From: Cruorifilaria tuberocauda
Lineage: Eukaryota > Nematoda > Chromadorea > Rhabditida > Onchocercidae
Direction: 5' to 3'
Assembly (NCBI GenBank): GCA_013365365.1
Contig: JABVXU010000009.1
Location: forward strand, 451,198-515,197
Length of the DNA: 64,000 bases
This document shows, in pieces, positions 61,831 to 64,000 of this stretch. How positions within the stretch are numbered: position 1 is the stretch's first letter; each line of letters begins with the position of its first letter. Position numbers and translations under genes: made by a program. The notes under the pieces are model-generated. The model had not been told where the DNA came from. It worked only from the letters and a program-made list of their open reading frames with translations, and did not search any database.

Positions 61831-63918
61831 GTTAATTAGCACTGCAAGTCAATCACAATTTTGAACTGTCAACAGTATTTCAATTTTTTCAGTCTATTCG
61901 GGATTTGCACTGTCGCAAATTTGATAATCAACTACATTCACCTTACTGATCCTTATTTAATTATAATAGCAGTTAGTTTTTTTTGAACTTTTTTTAATAT
62001 TCTTATTTTCAAGAAGAGGATGATAAGCTTTTTTGCACGAAACACTAGGCTGGAATAAAGAAAGCCAGAATATAGTTTGCAATATTTGAAAAATAGAAAA
62101 ATAGCGCAGGATAAGTTGCAAATTAATCAAAGAATATGTGACCTTGAAATGTTGTTGATATCTTATAATCTCAGTATAATTCTTTTTTCTTTTGACTAGT
62201 ATCATGCTTGTAACCACCAATGGCCAAATGCTACTGTTGGCTATTGGCCAGAATGTTTCCTTTCATTTATTTTACCATTAGGAAATAGAAAATTGAAAAA
62301 AAAAACTTATGAATAAAGAAAATTAAAATCATCAAGCATCAGGCGATTTTGTTCATCATTGTCAACATTTGAATAGCGAAAAAAGAAACATCTAATTCGA
62401 ATGTTTATTCCTGAATATATTTATCAATGACTTTGATTGCACAAAAGAAACGAATAATCTAATTTGCACCAAAATTTCTACTTAATTTTGCATATAGTCA
62501 ATTTAGGACAAGCTGAAGATGTTATGAATAACTTTGAAAGCTACCATCAACTCAATTTCTTGAATATTTTAAAACTGTAGTGAAGTGAAAAAACAAAAAC
62601 AAGATGAAACAAAAAAATGTGAATAACTGTTTTTTCTTCTACGAAAAAGGCTTTTAATGAACGAAATGAATTGAAGATAATAAAACCATCAGTTTCTTCT
62701 AGAAAAGGTAAAAAGAGAAGGACCTATATCATATTGCTGCTTTTAGCTGTCTTTCAGTTTCTAGCAATTAGCATAAATTAAGGATAGTAGGAAAAATGGC
62801 CGATGGGTAAGAGTTGTAGATTTTGGAAGAAACATAATGGAAAATTCCTCGAGACATCCTCTTCAATATTTCCAAAGTATTCAGTGTATTATATAGGCAA
62901 AATAGACAGAGAAAATGCTGAGGTACTATTGTCAAGCAGTTCTTTCAAATTGGTATAATCGCCGATTTAATGAATTTCATATAATGCATTTCCTTCATTT
63001 ACAACGGATAGATCGATGTTGATCGGCTATTTTCGAATGCTTTATATATCCTACACCTTTTAAATGAGTAAGAAATTTTGAATAATATATAATATTTTAC
63101 GAAATGACTAGGTCTAATAATGATTCAAACTTAAATAAACAATGAATGGAAAGAAATTAATGTCTGAATTTGATGGGAAAGAATGAAAAATTTAATCTTG
63201 TTGTAATGTATATTCGTTACCGGATAATTAGAAATAAATATAAATTATATCAATAGTCGGAGAAAATATTGAAGTACATTTCTTGTTATGGCAACTTTTT
63301 TCCATTTTCCTCAAATACTTCCTCAAATTTTCACGCTCTAAATTGGTGATAAAATTTATGACAAGAGCAATCAGTTGAAAAACCATTTCATATATTAAAC
63401 TGTTTGAGAATATTTCTAAAGCTCAAAAATGGACTTTGATATAGTATAGTATATCAAAAAACAGTTCTGGTTACGATATTTCCTTAACTTCACCGAAAAA
63501 TAAAAAGCAGAATTTTAAGGGAATTATCTGTATAAATAAATTTTGCTATTTAATAAGTTTAATAACTTAGATTTTAGATAGATGAAACGAATTTAAAAAA
63601 TTTTCGAAAATGACCACCTGGAATCAATCCTTTATTAAGTTTTTAATAAGGAATTAACTGCGAAACACAATTTTCGACAAGTGCAACTCGACAGCATTTT
63701 AATTACTCATTGGAAATTAATTAACAAGCATAATTGACAATTGAAGTCACTGACGATAAGTGAAAACAAAATGCAGGTAGTGAAATTGCAATTAACATGA
63801 ATTAAGTAAGAATATAGAATATGAACGTAATTCATACAACGTGAAAAATTATCTTTGATAATGTTATAACAAAAGGATTTGATGAAAACAAAAGCAACAT
63901 CTTTATTTCTCTCATTAC

Positions 63919-64000
63919 TTGCTGGACAAACTTGACGACCGAGATAGCAACATCATGCTTATCTTGCTCTTCGAGACAGAGGCAGTGATCCTGGTGGTTT
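63919..64000 (-). CDS. Possible exon cut by the window end
   Basis: Reading down from 64000 the minus strand is open for 27 codons (NHQDHCLCLEEQDKHDVAIS then VVKFVQQ) up to donor GTAATG, in phase 0, which would fit the ERG 5' exon chain. A second frame (Ser-rich) is also open and would end in phase 2. The patch is less AT-rich than its neighbours. It could be a further upstream exon of the ERG channel or the end of another gene. Confidence 0.3.

Larger units (their letters stand above)
56012..63918. other. Upstream region of the ERG channel locus
   Basis: About 8 kb without a supported exon. It includes a pyrimidine tract at 59076-59102, a 26-bp-period repeat at 60257-60298, TATATACGTACGTG elements at 60030 and 60303, a less AT-rich patch at 60420-60600, and AT palindromes at 61755-61830. 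Open frames here (58651-58845, 59423-59701, 61957-62220) look spurious. Confidence 0.4.

Noticed and set aside
1..64000. CRISPR arrays, bacterial operons, rRNA, SL1 RNA and tRNA genes
   Set aside because: No regularly spaced direct repeats, no Shine-Dalgarno-linked ORF series, no rRNA-like blocks, no SL1 core and no convincing tRNA boxes were seen by eye. A covariance-model search would be needed to exclude small RNAs fully.

Overview
The window looks like nuclear DNA of a nematode, most likely a filarial or other parasitic clade III worm. The sequence is strongly AT-rich. Genes are cut into short exons by introns that mostly begin GT and end in T-rich tracts plus CAG or TAG. Rebuilding the genes by hand, by matching exon phase, gives intact metazoan proteins whose closest remembered relatives are nematode ones. 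The species assignment is inference. There are no bacterial operons, CRISPR arrays or rRNA, and I found no convincing tRNA.

Layout. 38-1406 (+): 3' half of a serotonin-type GPCR (ser-4-like), cut by the window start. 2707-6444 (-): complete 10-exon MAGUK of the PALS1/MPP group, about 552 aa. 6936-9890 (+): divergent proteasome deubiquitinase Rpn11, divergently transcribed from the MAGUK across a 0.5 kb shared promoter. 10809-16126 (-): rhotekin-like protein with an anillin/rhotekin C2-like domain and a PH domain, possibly with further 5' exons near 20 kb. 17159-18377 (+): small unrecognised four-exon gene that no long ORF reveals. 18.4-26.6 kb: mostly empty, with microsatellites, a weak exon candidate and a possible pseudogene. 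26644-29291 (-): complete eIF2B alpha subunit, 308 aa. 30455-32197 (+): DEK_C/SWIB chromatin protein, 302 aa, with a GC-AG intron. 33499-34744 (-): unrecognised three-exon, coiled-coil-like gene. 35528-56011 (-): ERG-type potassium channel (unc-103-like), 15 core exons plus alternative first exons spread over more than 11 kb. 56-64 kb: repeats and hairpin-prone DNA, with a possible further upstream exon at the very end.

The genes do not form one pathway. Two (ser-4-like and unc-103-like) act in neuronal or muscle excitability. Two (MAGUK, rhotekin-like) belong to cell polarity and Rho-linked cytoskeletal families. The others are housekeeping: translation initiation, proteasome, chromatin. From memory, C. 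elegans unc-103, ser-4, the eIF2B alpha gene and a SWIB/DEK_C gene all lie on chromosome III, so the window may belong to the matching ancestral linkage group; this was not checked. The most unusual points are the divergent Rpn11 with an apparent non-AG splice acceptor, the two hidden genes at 17-18 kb and 33-35 kb, and the hairpin with X-box-like cores inside the unc-103 locus.
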